Shown: positions 26,089-34,677 of the stretch, in pieces
Numbering within the stretch: the first letter of the stretch is position 1
How the letters are laid out: every line of letters begins with the position of its first letter
Assembly: GCA_037446115.1 (NCBI GenBank)
Contig: JBBIJF010000001.1
Location: 62,001-126,000 of the forward strand
Length of the DNA: 64,000 bases
Source of the DNA: JANWXD01 sp037446115
Lineage (GTDB): Bacteria; Acidobacteriota; Terriglobia; Bryobacterales; Bryobacteraceae
Direction of reading: 5' to 3'
Translations under genes and position numbers: made by a program
Notes under the pieces: model-generated
The model's input: the letters and a program-made list of their open reading frames with translations, nothing else
What the model was told of the DNA's origin: nothing
The model's database searches: none

Positions 26089-27948
26089 TTGCAAATGGAG
26101 CCGGGGCAAGGTCTACCCACGCAACCTAGCCGGTCGGCGGAGTCTCCTCCGCCCCCGGCAGACGCGATCCGCACGGCGCTTGCGCGCCTGCTGGCCAGCC
26201 GCGTCTTTTCGCGCTCCCAGCGCCTGTGCCGCTTCCTGCGCTTTGCCGTCGAACGCGCGCTGAGCGGCGGCGCCGACGAGCTCAAAGAAACGTTGATTGC
26301 CATCCAGGTTTTTGACCGCAGCCCGGATTTCGACCCCGGCGCAGATCCGATCGTGCGCGTTGAGGCGCGCCGGTTGCGTGCGAAACTCGAGCAGTACTAT
26401 CACACGGAAGGCCGCGAGGCGGAAGTCGAAATCGAGCTCCCGGTGGGAGCCTACGTGCCTCGGTTCCGCTGGCGTCGCGCCGTCCCGGCTGCGCCCTCTC
26501 CGCACGAACCTCCAACCGGCGGAGAGCAGAGCCTTGTCGTCCTCCCCCTGATGAATTTGAGCTCGAACCCGGATGACGAATACTTCAGCGACGGCCTGAC
26601 GGAACAGATCATTCACGAACTGACCAAACTCGAGGATCTCCGCGTGGTGGCGTGGCAATCCGCCTTCCGGCTCAAAGGACAATCTGAGGACGTTGGCGCA
26701 GTCGGACAGAAGCTCGGCGTCGCCACGGTGTTGCGGGGAAGCGTGCGGCGCTGCGGAGAGAGAGTGCGTGTTGCCGTACAGTTGATTCGAGTCGCCGACG
26801 GCCGCTACCTCTGGTCGGAGACCTACGACCGTGCGTTGCGCGACGTACTGACGCTGCAGGATGAGATCGCCTCGGCGATCGCCGCGGCCCTGCGGCTCCG
26901 CTTGTCGGGTCAGGCCGTGCCGGCCAGGCACAAACTCCGTGACGAACGAGCCTTCGAGCCGTACCTGCGCGGCCGCGCCTGCTGGAATCTTCGCACCCAG
27001 GAAGGCTTTCAGCGCAGCGTCGAGTACTACCAGCAGGCGGTGTCCGCGGATCCTTCTTTTCCTCTGCCCTACGCGGGCTTGGCGGACTCTTACACGCTCA
27101 TGGCGCAGTACGGCTTCCGGGCAGCAGGCGAGGTCATGCCGCAGGCAGCGGCCGCAGCAGAAACGGCGCTTGCTCTGGACGCGTCCCTGGCGGAGGCCCA
27201 TGCCTCCTTGGGGCTGATCCGGGCACTCTATCAGTGGCAGTGGAGTGAGGCCGAACAGCATTACCGTATGGCCATCGCGCTCAATCCAGGTTATGCCTCT
27301 GCACACCAGTGGTACGCCGTGGATTTCTTGGCGTTACTGGGCAGGTTCGAGGAAGCACTCTCGGAGATCCGCCGCGCCCTTGAGCTCGATCCCCTATCTC
27401 CAATCCTGAATGAGGGGCCGGCTTACATCTATCTTCTGTCCAGGCGCTACGCCCTGGCCGCCGAGGCGTACTGCAAGATCGCTTCTCTCGATCCGGCCTT
27501 CTACCACTCCTACACGGGGCTCGGCCGGGTTTATAGCCTGCTGGGCCACTACGACAAAGCGATCGCCTTGCTGGAAAAGGGACGCTTGCTTGCCGGAGAC
27601 GTGCCGACGATCCTCGGCGCCTTGGGGCACACGTTAAGTCTTGCGGGCCGGACTGCGGAGGCGCGCTCTGTGCTGGCCCGCCTCACCCGTCTGGCTGAGA
27701 GCACCTACGTGCCTTCCTCGTGCTTTGCCCTGCTCCACGTGGGCCTCGGAGAAAAGGACGAAGCCTTGCACAGGCTCGAGCGGGGCTGTGAGCACCGCGA
27801 ACTGAACCTCGCCGCCATGGGCGTGCATCCCGTCTACGACGCGCTGCGCGGCGAGGCTCGCTTCACAGCCCTGCTCCAGAAAATGGGGCTTGCAGGCGTC
27901 GAGCCCGCAAGCCCCATGAAGCGAAGTGTGGCTCACGGCGCCACGTAA
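26089..27948 (+). CDS. FlgO/TolB-like and TPR protein with N-terminal acidobacterial domain
   Basis: A 619-residue protein. Residues about 27-118 form a helical/beta domain with conserved text such as FLRFAVERAL, LKETLIAIQVF and DPIVRVEARRLRAKL, which I have seen at the start of many acidobacterial signalling proteins. Residues about 145-270 resemble the FlgO/TolB-like domain (VVLPLMNLSSNPDDEYFSDG), often found in CadC- or adenylate-cyclase-like regulators. At least eight TPR repeats follow from about residue 290. No DNA-binding winged helix, kinase or cyclase catalytic domain is present. The start may be TTG 26089 or ATG 26095. Its 3' end overlaps the next, convergent gene by 16 bases. Function is not known. 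Confidence 0.7.
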   Translation: MQMEPGQGLPTQPSRSAESPPPPADAIRTALARLLASRVFSRSQRLCRFLRFAVERALSGGADELKETLIAIQVFDRSPDFDPGADPIVRVEARRLRAKLEQYYHTEGREAEVEIELPVGAYVPRFRWRRAVPAAPSPHEPPTGGEQSLVVLPLMNLSSNPDDEYFSDGLTEQIIHELTKLEDLRVVAWQSAFRLKGQSEDVGAVGQKLGVATVLRGSVRRCGERVRVAVQLIRVADGRYLWSETYDRALRDVLTLQDEIASAIAAALRLRLSGQAVPARHKLRDERAFEPYLRGRACWNLRTQEGFQRSVEYYQQAVSADPSFPLPYAGLADSYTLMAQYGFRAAGEVMPQAAAAAETALALDASLAEAHASLGLIRALYQWQWSEAEQHYRMAIALNPGYASAHQWYAVDFLALLGRFEEALSEIRRALELDPLSPILNEGPAYIYLLSRRYALAAEAYCKIASLDPAFYHSYTGLGRVYSLLGHYDKAIALLEKGRLLAGDVPTILGALGHTLSLAGRTAEARSVLARLTRLAESTYVPSSCFALLHVGLGEKDEALHRLERGCEHRELNLAAMGVHPVYDALRGEARFTALLQKMGLAGVEPASPMKRSVAHGAT

Positions 27949-29102
27949 CCTTTCACCACATGCTCCGCCTCGGTGCGCCTTCCCTGCACCCGCAGCGTGC
28001 GCACCAAGTCTCCCAGAACAGCCGCGTGCTCCGGATGGTTGGTACCCACGCTCCGCTCGAGAATCCCCAGCGCCTGGCGGAAAAGCTTCTCGGCGCCGCG
28101 CAGCTTTCCCTGCTGGGCGAAAAGCTGTCCCAGGTTCCGCAATCCCTTGGCCACATCGGGGTGGTCAGGACCGAGGATCTGGTTCCAGAGCTCCAGCGCC
28201 CTCCGGTAGAGCGGCTCCGCCTCCTCGAATCGCCCCGTACTCCGGTACAGTTGCGCCAGGTTGTTCAGCGTCGAAGCCAGCGCCCACGGAGCCGCCGGCC
28301 GCGCCGCCTCCAGTTCTCGGATCGCTTGGTGAAACAGTAGCTCGCTCTCCTGCGCGCGGCCGCGCATCATGGCCGCCTCTGCAACATGGGCCCGCGCGAC
28401 GGCAACCAGGGAGTGTCCCGGTCCGAGATGCTCCGTTCCCACCGCCAGAGCCCGCCGCGCGACCACTTCTACCTCGTCGTATCTCCCCTGAGCCGCCAAG
28501 GTCGCCGCCAGATTGTTCAGCGCCCGTGCGTACGCTTCACTGCGATCCAGAGAGTGGCGTTCCAGGCGGGCCGCCACCTCGCGGTTGAGCTCCTCGGCGT
28601 AGCGATACTCGCCTCGGGCGCGCTTGAGTTCCGCAAGTGTCAGTAGCCCACTGGCGAGTTTGGGGCTTTGCCCTCCGAACTCCTGCTCGAGCAGGGCAAG
28701 CGCCTGCCGCTGTACGCTCTCGGCTTCGGCAAAGCGGCCCTCCAGCCCCAGCACCACGGCCAGATTGCCCATGGCCGCAGCGCGATCGGGGCGAAACCGG
28801 GCCTCCGCCGGGCTGACCTCCAGAGCCGCCGCCTTGCGAAACAGCTCTTCGGCCTCCTTCAGCCGCCCCTGAGCAAATCGGATTGCGCCGAGATTGTTCC
28901 ACACCCTCCGCTCCCAGGCAGCAGAGTCCTTTTCCGGCATGCCGGCAACGACCTCTCCGTAGAGCCGCTCAGCTTCCGCGTACTTGCCCTGTTCCTGAAG
29001 CTGCTTTGCCTGGTAGTAGCGAACTTCCCAGTCCGGCGTTGCCGCGCCCAAAACCATCACAGCACAGATTGCCGTGATCCAGATACGACCGTTTGTACGC
29101 AT
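27933..29102 (-). CDS. Exported TPR (kinesin-light-chain-like) protein
   Basis: A 389-residue protein with a signal peptide (GRIWITAICAVMVLGAATP) and eight or more tetratricopeptide repeats of the 42-residue TPR_10/12 type, for example GRFEEAEPLYRRALELWNQI and GDLVRTLRVQGRRTEAEHVV. Such repeats make a protein-binding superhelix; no catalytic domain is visible. It is likely periplasmic. The Shine-Dalgarno TTGGAGGA lies upstream of the ATG. Upstream are two direct repeats GTTAGGT 11 bases apart. It is transcribed away from the ffs-dnaX block and converges, with a 16-base overlap, on the FlgO-like TPR gene. Confidence 0.8.
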   Translation of the reverse strand: MRTNGRIWITAICAVMVLGAATPDWEVRYYQAKQLQEQGKYAEAERLYGEVVAGMPEKDSAAWERRVWNNLGAIRFAQGRLKEAEELFRKAAALEVSPAEARFRPDRAAAMGNLAVVLGLEGRFAEAESVQRQALALLEQEFGGQSPKLASGLLTLAELKRARGEYRYAEELNREVAARLERHSLDRSEAYARALNNLAATLAAQGRYDEVEVVARRALAVGTEHLGPGHSLVAVARAHVAEAAMMRGRAQESELLFHQAIRELEAARPAAPWALASTLNNLAQLYRSTGRFEEAEPLYRRALELWNQILGPDHPDVAKGLRNLGQLFAQQGKLRGAEKLFRQALGILERSVGTNHPEHAAVLGDLVRTLRVQGRRTEAEHVVKGYVAP

Positions 29103-29148
29103 CTCGTGAATCCTCCAAGCCCATGGTGCGGCTTGAGCCGGCTCAGGA

Positions 29149-29180
29149 ACAGGTAAGAACTCGTTAGGTAACTGTTAGGT
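29149..29180. repeat. Direct repeats GTTAGGT with 11-base period
   Basis: GTTAGGT occurs at 29163-29169 and 29174-29180, with a related ACAGGT at 29149-29154. The 11-base period puts the copies on one face of the helix. The first copy also forms the palindrome GTTAGGTAAC. They lie between the exported TPR gene and ffs and could be an operator or tandem activator site. Confidence 0.35.
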
Positions 29181-29339
29181 GAAGAACGGCTGTCGGGGCG
29201 TTGGAATCCCTTGCGCGCACCGCCGCCGGCGCGACAAGCTTCCCGCCCAGCCGCCGGTCAACAAACGGCGCCGCCTGACTGCGCCCGGTCTGGCCGCGGG
29301 TTTGCGCGGCCTTGCCCGGCCATCGTGCTACCCTGAAAT

Positions 29340-29444
29340 GTCAGGCCCGGGTTCCGTGCAACGGGAGGCTGCAAACCCCGCCAGGTCCGGAAGGAAGCAA
29401 CGGTAGCAGCTCCACCCGTGTGCCGCGGATCACCCGGTCCTGAC
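29340..29444 (+). ncRNA. ffs: Signal recognition particle RNA, small (4.5S) type
   Basis: The conserved domain IV core CCAGGTCCGGAAGGAAGCA (29380-29398) followed by ACGGTAGCAGC is the bacterial SRP RNA signature that binds Ffh. The ends GTCAGG (29340) and CCTGAC (to 29444) pair, as do the inner CCCGGGTTCCGTG and CACCCGG stretches, giving a hairpin of about 105 nt. It lies 24 bases before dnaX, a common bacterial arrangement. A weak -10-like TACCCT is at 29329-29334. The exact 5' and 3' ends are inferred from pairing. Confidence 0.93.
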
Positions 29445-29468
29445 GCCTCCGGCGCAGCGCCGCATCGC

Positions 29469-31046
29469 ATGTACCAGGTCCTCGCACGCAAATACCGGCC
29501 GCAGACGTTCTCGGAACTCGTCAGCCAGGAACACGTCAAGACCACACTCGAAAACGCGATCCGCCAGAACCGGATTGCACACGGCTACATCTTCTCCGGG
29601 CAGCGCGGCACCGGGAAGACCAGCGTGGCGCGCATCCTGGCTCGCTGCCTGAACTGCATCCAAGGTCCCACGGTATCCCCGTGCGGCCAGTGCGCCAGCT
29701 GCCTGGAAATCTCCGCGGGCGGCTCCGTGGACGTCATCGAAATTGACGCCGCCTCCAATCGCGGCATCAACGAAATGCGCGAGCTGCGGGAAAGCGTCCG
29801 CTACCGCCCGGCGCGCGATCGTTACAAGATCTTCATCATTGACGAAGCCCATCAGATCACCAGCGAGGCCTTCAACGCGTTGCTCAAGACGCTCGAGGAG
29901 CCTCCCGAATGGGTGGTGTTCATACTGTGCACCACCGAGGCTCACAAGATCCCGGCGACGATCGCTTCGCGGTGCCAGCAGTTCAGCTTCCGCTCCGTGG
30001 ATTTCGAGGACATCGTTGCCCGGCTGGAGTGGGTTTGCCGTCAGGAGGGGATTGAGGCGAGTCCCGAAGTGCTCGCCGTGCTGGCTCAGGCCGGAGACGG
30101 CAGTGTGCGAGACGCGCTGTCGGCGCTCGACCAAGCGATTGCCTGCTGCGGCGCCAGGCTGGAGGCTGCCGAGGTTCGCGCCCTGCTCGGCGCCTTCTCG
30201 CTCGAATCCCTTCACCAGGTTACCGAAGCCCTTCTGGCTTCCGACGCCGGCAAGATGCTCGCCATCGTGCAGGAACTGGAACGCAATGGCCACAGCCTGC
30301 AGCATTTCTGCCGGGAGTTGGCGCGGTACTTCCGGAATCTGGTGGTCGCCAGGATCGCCGGCGCTGACACGCGCCTCATCGCCGCCTCTCCCGCAGAGCG
30401 GCAGCGCCTGGCGGAGATCGCTTCCTCCTTCACCCATGAGGATCTCACGCGCTTCTTTCAGATCTCGCTGGACCTGTATGGCGAGGTCCAGCGCTCGCTC
30501 GAGCCCCGGCTGCACCTGGAGGTTGGTCTGCTCCGCATGCTTTATGCAGGCCGGCTACAGCCCATCGAGGAAGCGCTCGCGGTGCTCGCCGCCAATCCTG
30601 GGCCTGCGCCCCCTTCCCCGGCGGGCGGCCCTGCGCCTGTCGCTCCCCCGGGTCCAAAACTCGCTCCGCCCGACCCCGCCGCGACTTGGGCGCCCCGACT
30701 CGCTTCCGCGCTCCGCGAACTCGGCCTCGCCTACACGGCCGACGCCGTGGAGCACTCCGAAGTGATCGAAAGCCGGCAAGGACTGCGCTTCGTAACGCCG
30801 CGCGAGTACCGGCTTTCCATGAAAGAAGCGGAAATTCGCAAGGCGCTCGCCAGGCTCGGAGCCCCGGCGCTCAAAATCGAAATCGAGTTTGTCGAAGCGG
30901 CTGTCGCGTCCCGGGCGGCGGTAGCCGCGGAAGGGTCTTCCACGGAGGACGAGCTCGCCCGGCGCGCCCTCGAACACCCCGAGGTCAAGCGGTTCCGCGA
31001 GACCTTCGGCGGCCACGTCCGAGCGGTGCGAAATCTGAAACAATAG
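29469..31046 (+). CDS. dnaX: DNA polymerase III subunit gamma/tau
   Basis: A 525-residue clamp-loader ATPase of the replisome. The family N-terminus YQVLARKYRPQTFSELVSQ fixes ATG 29469. Walker A GQRGTGKT is at 44-51. The zinc module has C60 or C63, C72, C75 and C78. Walker B is IIDEAHQ, and the SRC motif is in TIASRCQQFSFR. The C-terminal part after about residue 370 is a Pro-rich linker and a short tau-like domain. No slippery poly-A site for gamma/tau frameshifting was noticed. It heads the dnaX-ybaB-recR cluster, a common order in bacteria. Confidence 0.95.
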   Translation: MYQVLARKYRPQTFSELVSQEHVKTTLENAIRQNRIAHGYIFSGQRGTGKTSVARILARCLNCIQGPTVSPCGQCASCLEISAGGSVDVIEIDAASNRGINEMRELRESVRYRPARDRYKIFIIDEAHQITSEAFNALLKTLEEPPEWVVFILCTTEAHKIPATIASRCQQFSFRSVDFEDIVARLEWVCRQEGIEASPEVLAVLAQAGDGSVRDALSALDQAIACCGARLEAAEVRALLGAFSLESLHQVTEALLASDAGKMLAIVQELERNGHSLQHFCRELARYFRNLVVARIAGADTRLIAASPAERQRLAEIASSFTHEDLTRFFQISLDLYGEVQRSLEPRLHLEVGLLRMLYAGRLQPIEEALAVLAANPGPAPPSPAGGPAPVAPPGPKLAPPDPAATWAPRLASALRELGLAYTADAVEHSEVIESRQGLRFVTPREYRLSMKEAEIRKALARLGAPALKIEIEFVEAAVASRAAVAAEGSSTEDELARRALEHPEVKRFRETFGGHVRAVRNLKQ

Positions 31047-31089
31047 CAGGTAGCAGTTCCCGGCAGGGATGCTGCTCGCAAGGAGCCCC

Positions 31090-31398
31090 ATGAGACTGCC
31101 CGGCAACATGCAGGCCGTGATGAAGCAGGCGCAGCAAATGCAGGAACGCCTGCAGGAGGAGATCGCCCGCATCCGTGTGGAGGCTTCGGCCGGCGGAGGC
31201 ATGGTCACCGTCCACATGAGCGGCCAGAAAAATGTCCTCGGCGTCAAGATTGATCCCGAAGCGGCGAGCGACATCGAAATGCTTCAAGACATGGTGATGG
31301 CCGCCTGTAACGAAGCGGCCAAGAAGGTGGACGAGGAAATTCAGGCCAGGACGGCCGCGCTGCTCGGAGGGCTGGGCCTGCCGCCAGGCCTCTTCTAG
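31090..31398 (+). CDS. YbaB/EbfC nucleoid-associated protein
   Basis: A 102-residue DNA-binding protein of the YbaB/EbfC family, which forms dimers that bind and organise the nucleoid. Family text includes MQAVMKQAQQMQERLQEEI, AGGGMVTVHMSG and VKIDPEAA. The start ATG 31090 has AAGGAG at 31080-31085 and gives the usual length; an in-frame ATG at 31069 would add seven residues. The gene lies between dnaX and recR, its standard location, with recR starting 7 bases after its stop. Confidence 0.93.
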   Translation: MRLPGNMQAVMKQAQQMQERLQEEIARIRVEASAGGGMVTVHMSGQKNVLGVKIDPEAASDIEMLQDMVMAACNEAAKKVDEEIQARTAALLGGLGLPPGLF

Positions 31399-31404
31399 CT
31401 CCGC

Positions 31405-32004
31405 ATGCCCGATTTCGCCGAGCCGCTGGCGCGGCTGATTCAGGAGTTCAAACGCCTCCCGGGCATCGGCCAGAAATCCGCCCAGCGGATCGCCTTCCAC
31501 CTGCTGCGCGCTTCACGGGAAGACGCCGAGCGCCTGGCGAACGCCATCCTGGCAGTCAAGGACAAGCTCGGACTCTGCGCCGTCTGCAACAACATCAGCG
31601 ACGCGGAACTCTGCCCCTTCTGTCGCAATCCCGCGCGGGACCGCTCGGTGATCTGTGTGGTCGAAGAACCCCACAACATCCTGCCCATCGAGACCACACG
31701 GCAGTACGAAGGTCTCTACCACGTCCTCCACGGAGCCATCTCCCCTCTGCGCGGCGTCGGCCCCGAGCAGCTGAAGATCAAGAGCCTTCTGGAGCGCCTG
31801 CATTCGGGAACCGTCCGGGAAATCATCCTGGCGACAAATCCCACCGTCGAGGGAGAAGCCACGGCGGCCTACCTGGCACGCCTGCTCAAGCCTTTGGGGG
31901 TCCGCGTCACACGCATCGCGATGGGCATTCCGGTGGGCAGCGATCTGGAGTTTGCCGACGAAGTGACTATGTCGAAGTCGCTGGAAAACAGGAGAGAGTT
32001 ATAA
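31405..32004 (+). CDS. recR: Recombination protein RecR
   Basis: A 199-residue recombination mediator that works with RecF and RecO to load RecA at single-strand gaps. The N-terminal helix-hairpin-helix (FKRLPGIGQKSAQRIAFHLL) is followed by the C4 zinc finger with C58, C61, C70 and C73. The Toprim domain begins at VICVVEEPHNI and includes the ATNPTVEGEAT block. It ends the dnaX-ybaB-recR operon. Its 3' end overlaps the convergent mtaB gene by 38 bases, so the two messages have complementary ends. Confidence 0.96.
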   Translation: MPDFAEPLARLIQEFKRLPGIGQKSAQRIAFHLLRASREDAERLANAILAVKDKLGLCAVCNNISDAELCPFCRNPARDRSVICVVEEPHNILPIETTRQYEGLYHVLHGAISPLRGVGPEQLKIKSLLERLHSGTVREIILATNPTVEGEATAAYLARLLKPLGVRVTRIAMGIPVGSDLEFADEVTMSKSLENRREL

Positions 32005-33307
32005 CTGGCGAGACATCGGTGCACCCGGATTTCTCGCGCAAGCCTGTCTCCGTCAGACCGCCGATGTCCACTTCGATGAGTTGATTAGCGGGGCGCGGCC
32101 GCGCCAGTTCGACCCTCAGGTAGTTGTCGCTCAGTGCGACACCCGCCTGCTCCAGCGTCACGACCGAAAGCCGCTTGCCGATCATCCTTCGCCGGAACTC
32201 GAGGTTCTTGGCCGCCGCCAGTTCCCGCAAGATCCGGTTGCGTTCTTTGCGCACCTCGAGCGGGACCCGGCCGGGCATCGCCGCCGCCGGCGTCCCCGGC
32301 CGCTCCGAGTATGTGAACACGTGCAGGTAGGTGAACGGGAGGCTTTCGATGAAACGGCGGTTTTCTTCGAACTCCTCGTCAGTCTCGCCCGGAAAGCCCA
32401 CCATCACGTCGGCGCCGATGGCCGCATCGGGCATCAAGGCCCGGGCTTTGCGGATCCGGCATTCGTAGTGGCTCGCCCGGTAGCGCCGTTTCATCCGCCG
32501 CAGCACGCTGTCCGAACCTGTCTGCAGCGGCGCGTGCACATGCCTGGCGATGCGCGGCGACGATGCCATCAGCTCGAGCAACTCGTCGCTCCAATCCATC
32601 GGCTCCACAGAACTCAGCCGCAAGCGCTCGATCTCCGTCTCTGCCAGCAGCCGCCGCAGCAGATCCACGAGCCGCATCCCGATGCCTCGCTCCCGGCCCC
32701 AGCGCCCCAGGTTGATTCCGCTGAGTACCACCTCACGGTATCGCCGGCTCAGGCGGCGCACCTGTTCAATCACGTCCTCCGGACGTGCGCTGCGGCTCCG
32801 CCCGCGCACAAACGGGATGATACAAAACGAGCAGCGGTTGTTGCAGCCGTCCTGGATCTTCAGGTTGGGGCGCGTGCGGTCGCCGGCTGCCTCTTCCACT
32901 GGGGCCGCCAGCAACTCCCGCTGCCCGAAGATGTCGCCCACATAGATCTGGCCGTGATAGGGCGCGTGGCGTTCTCGGAGGAGAATGTCCGGGATCTGCG
33001 GCTTGTGGGAGTTGCCGACCACCCAGACGACGCCCGGCAGCGCGGCCAGTTCCTCCGGCGCCCGCTGCGCGTAGCAACCCGTCACCAGAATCCGCGCGCG
33101 GGGATTCTCGCGGTGAACGCGGCGCACTGCCTGCCGCACATCCTGATCCGCCTCCGCCGTGACGGTACAGGAATTGACAATCACGACGTCGGCCTCGCCG
33201 GCGGCTCCGGCAGGTTCGAAGCCGAGCCGGCTCAACGACGCTTCCAGCGCTGCGCCGTCGGCCTGCGTGGCCCGGCACCCAAAGTTCTGGATGAAAAAAC
33301 GCTGCAC
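31967..33307 (-). CDS. mtaB: tRNA (N6-threonylcarbamoyladenosine) methylthiotransferase MtaB-like
   Basis: A radical SAM methylthiotransferase of the MiaB/RimO family, about 446 residues. The N-terminal cluster ligands are C11 (NFGCRATQ), C47 (NSCTVT) and C78 (GCYAQ). The radical SAM cluster is CNNRCSFC with C155, C159 and C162. A TRAM-like C-terminal domain follows. The NFGCRATQADG start and FCIIPFVRGRSRS fit MtaB, which makes ms2t6A37 in tRNA, better than MiaB or RimO. I prefer GTG 33307, which places the first cysteine at the usual distance; GTG 33346 abuts the GGAGG and is less likely. It follows ndh on the same strand. Confidence 0.85.
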   Translation of the reverse strand: MQRFFIQNFGCRATQADGAALEASLSRLGFEPAGAAGEADVVIVNSCTVTAEADQDVRQAVRRVHRENPRARILVTGCYAQRAPEELAALPGVVWVVGNSHKPQIPDILLRERHAPYHGQIYVGDIFGQRELLAAPVEEAAGDRTRPNLKIQDGCNNRCSFCIIPFVRGRSRSARPEDVIEQVRRLSRRYREVVLSGINLGRWGRERGIGMRLVDLLRRLLAETEIERLRLSSVEPMDWSDELLELMASSPRIARHVHAPLQTGSDSVLRRMKRRYRASHYECRIRKARALMPDAAIGADVMVGFPGETDEEFEENRRFIESLPFTYLHVFTYSERPGTPAAAMPGRVPLEVRKERNRILRELAAAKNLEFRRRMIGKRLSVVTLEQAGVALSDNYLRVELARPRPANQLIEVDIGGLTETGLREKSGCTDVSPVITLSCFPATST

Positions 33308-33346
33308 AGTTTCCCGCCCGTAACCCCTGACTTTTAGCGCAGGCAC

Positions 33347-33365
33347 CTCCGGTCGAACCCCGGAG
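33347..33365 (-). promoter_or_regulatory. Hairpin between ndh and mtaB
   Basis: CTCCGG (33347-33352) and CCGGAG (33360-33365) are perfect 6-base complements around a 7-base loop, starting next to the ndh stop. The stem includes part of the GGAGG on the minus strand. It has no T-tract, so it may shield or stabilise the mRNA junction rather than terminate. Confidence 0.35.
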
Positions 33366-34673
33366 TCATTGCTTTGATTCTACCTCATGGGTCCGGCGCA
33401 CCGCAGACCCTGCCGGTTCTGTAATCAGCCGCGCTCCCCGATTGAAGGTGAAGTAATGAAAAGCCCATTGCACCAACACCAGCAGCCGATTTTGAAATCC
33501 CACCAGGTACAGCAAGTGCACAAACAACCAGGTTACCCATGCCAGAAAACCGTTGAACCGCAGCCGGCGGAAATCCGCCACGGCGTGATGGCGCCCGATC
33601 GTCGCCAGCGTCCCCTTGTCCCGATAGCGGAACGGTGGGGCCGCCTTCCCGCGCAGGCGCGCTTGGATCACCTGAGCCACATACCGTCCTTGCTGCATGG
33701 CCACCGGAGCCACGCCGGGCAGCGGCGCCCCGTCCTGAATACAGCAGGCGAGGTCGCCGATGACAAAAATCTCGGGATGGTCCGGGAGGCTCAGATCCGG
33801 TCCGACAAGGATCCGCCCTGCTCTGTCCCGGGCCGCTCCCGCCCGCTCCGCCAGTACCCGGCCCATCTCGGAAGCCTGCACCCCTGCAGCCCAGAGCACG
33901 GTTCTGGCCGGGATTCGTTCGCGCCCGCCGCTTCGGTGCTCGAGGACCACGCCCTCCTCGTCCATCTCCACCACCCTCACGCCCGTGAGAGGTCGCACAT
34001 AGTGGCGGATCAGCGCTCGTTCGGCTTTCTCGGAAAGCTCCGGCGGGTAACCCGGGAGCACGCGGTCGGCATGTTCCACTAACAGAATCCGCGCTTCCTG
34101 CGGTCGTATCGAGCGGAAGTCTTCCCGCAGCGTGTGGTTGGCGACCTCGCCCAGAGCCCCCGCCAGCTCGACGCCGGTTGGTCCCGCTCCCACGACGACA
34201 AACGTCAGCCATGCACGCCGCCTCTCTGGATCGGTCTCCCGCTCGGCCTCCTCAAACGCGAGCAGGATGCGCCGGCGCATCTCCGTAGCATCTTCCACGG
34301 TTTTCAGGCCCGGGGCGAAGCGTTCCCACTCGAGGCGACCGAAATAGTGATGCCGGGATCCCGTGGCCACGATCAGGAAGTCGTAGGAGATCTCCCCGTC
34401 AGCCAGAATCAGGACGCGCCGCGATACATCCACGTCGCGCGCCTCGGCCAGCAATACCCTCGTGTTCTTCTGTCGGCGGAGTACCGCCCGCAGGGGCGCG
34501 CAAATGTCGCCAGGAGACAGACCTCCGGTCGCCACTTGGTAGAGCAGCGGCTGGAACAGATGAAAGTTGCGGCGGTCCACGAGGACCACTTCCACAGGGG
34601 CCCGGCCCAAACCCCTAGCGGCCTGCAGACCACCGAACCCGCCTCCGACAATCACCACCCTCGCAGTCGCCAT
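33366..34673 (-). CDS. Type II NADH dehydrogenase-like FAD oxidoreductase
   Basis: A 435-residue membrane-peripheral flavoprotein of the NDH-2 family, which passes electrons from NADH to quinone without pumping protons. The FAD-binding motif VIVGGGFGG is at the N-terminus, the second Rossmann motif is VVVGAGPTGVELAG, and the FAD C-terminal motif is IFVIGDLACC. A hydrophobic C-terminal stretch (WVTWLFVHLLYLVGFQNRLL) would attach it to the membrane. ATG 34673 was chosen because the extra 17 upstream residues are Cys/Ser/Trp-rich and lack homology features. It starts 4 bases after the M50 protease stop, so the two are probably co-transcribed. The quinone would be menaquinone, consistent with mqnA/mqnC. 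Confidence 0.88.
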   Translation of the reverse strand: MATARVVIVGGGFGGLQAARGLGRAPVEVVLVDRRNFHLFQPLLYQVATGGLSPGDICAPLRAVLRRQKNTRVLLAEARDVDVSRRVLILADGEISYDFLIVATGSRHHYFGRLEWERFAPGLKTVEDATEMRRRILLAFEEAERETDPERRRAWLTFVVVGAGPTGVELAGALGEVANHTLREDFRSIRPQEARILLVEHADRVLPGYPPELSEKAERALIRHYVRPLTGVRVVEMDEEGVVLEHRSGGRERIPARTVLWAAGVQASEMGRVLAERAGAARDRAGRILVGPDLSLPDHPEIFVIGDLACCIQDGAPLPGVAPVAMQQGRYVAQVIQARLRGKAAPPFRYRDKGTLATIGRHHAVADFRRLRFNGFLAWVTWLFVHLLYLVGFQNRLLVLVQWAFHYFTFNRGARLITEPAGSAVRRTHEVESKQ

Positions 34674-34677
34674 TCGC

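Noticed and set aside
33347..33365. tRNA T-arm, because of a GGTTCGA loop on the minus strand.
   Set aside because: Only one stem is present; no acceptor, D-arm or anticodon arm can be drawn around it.
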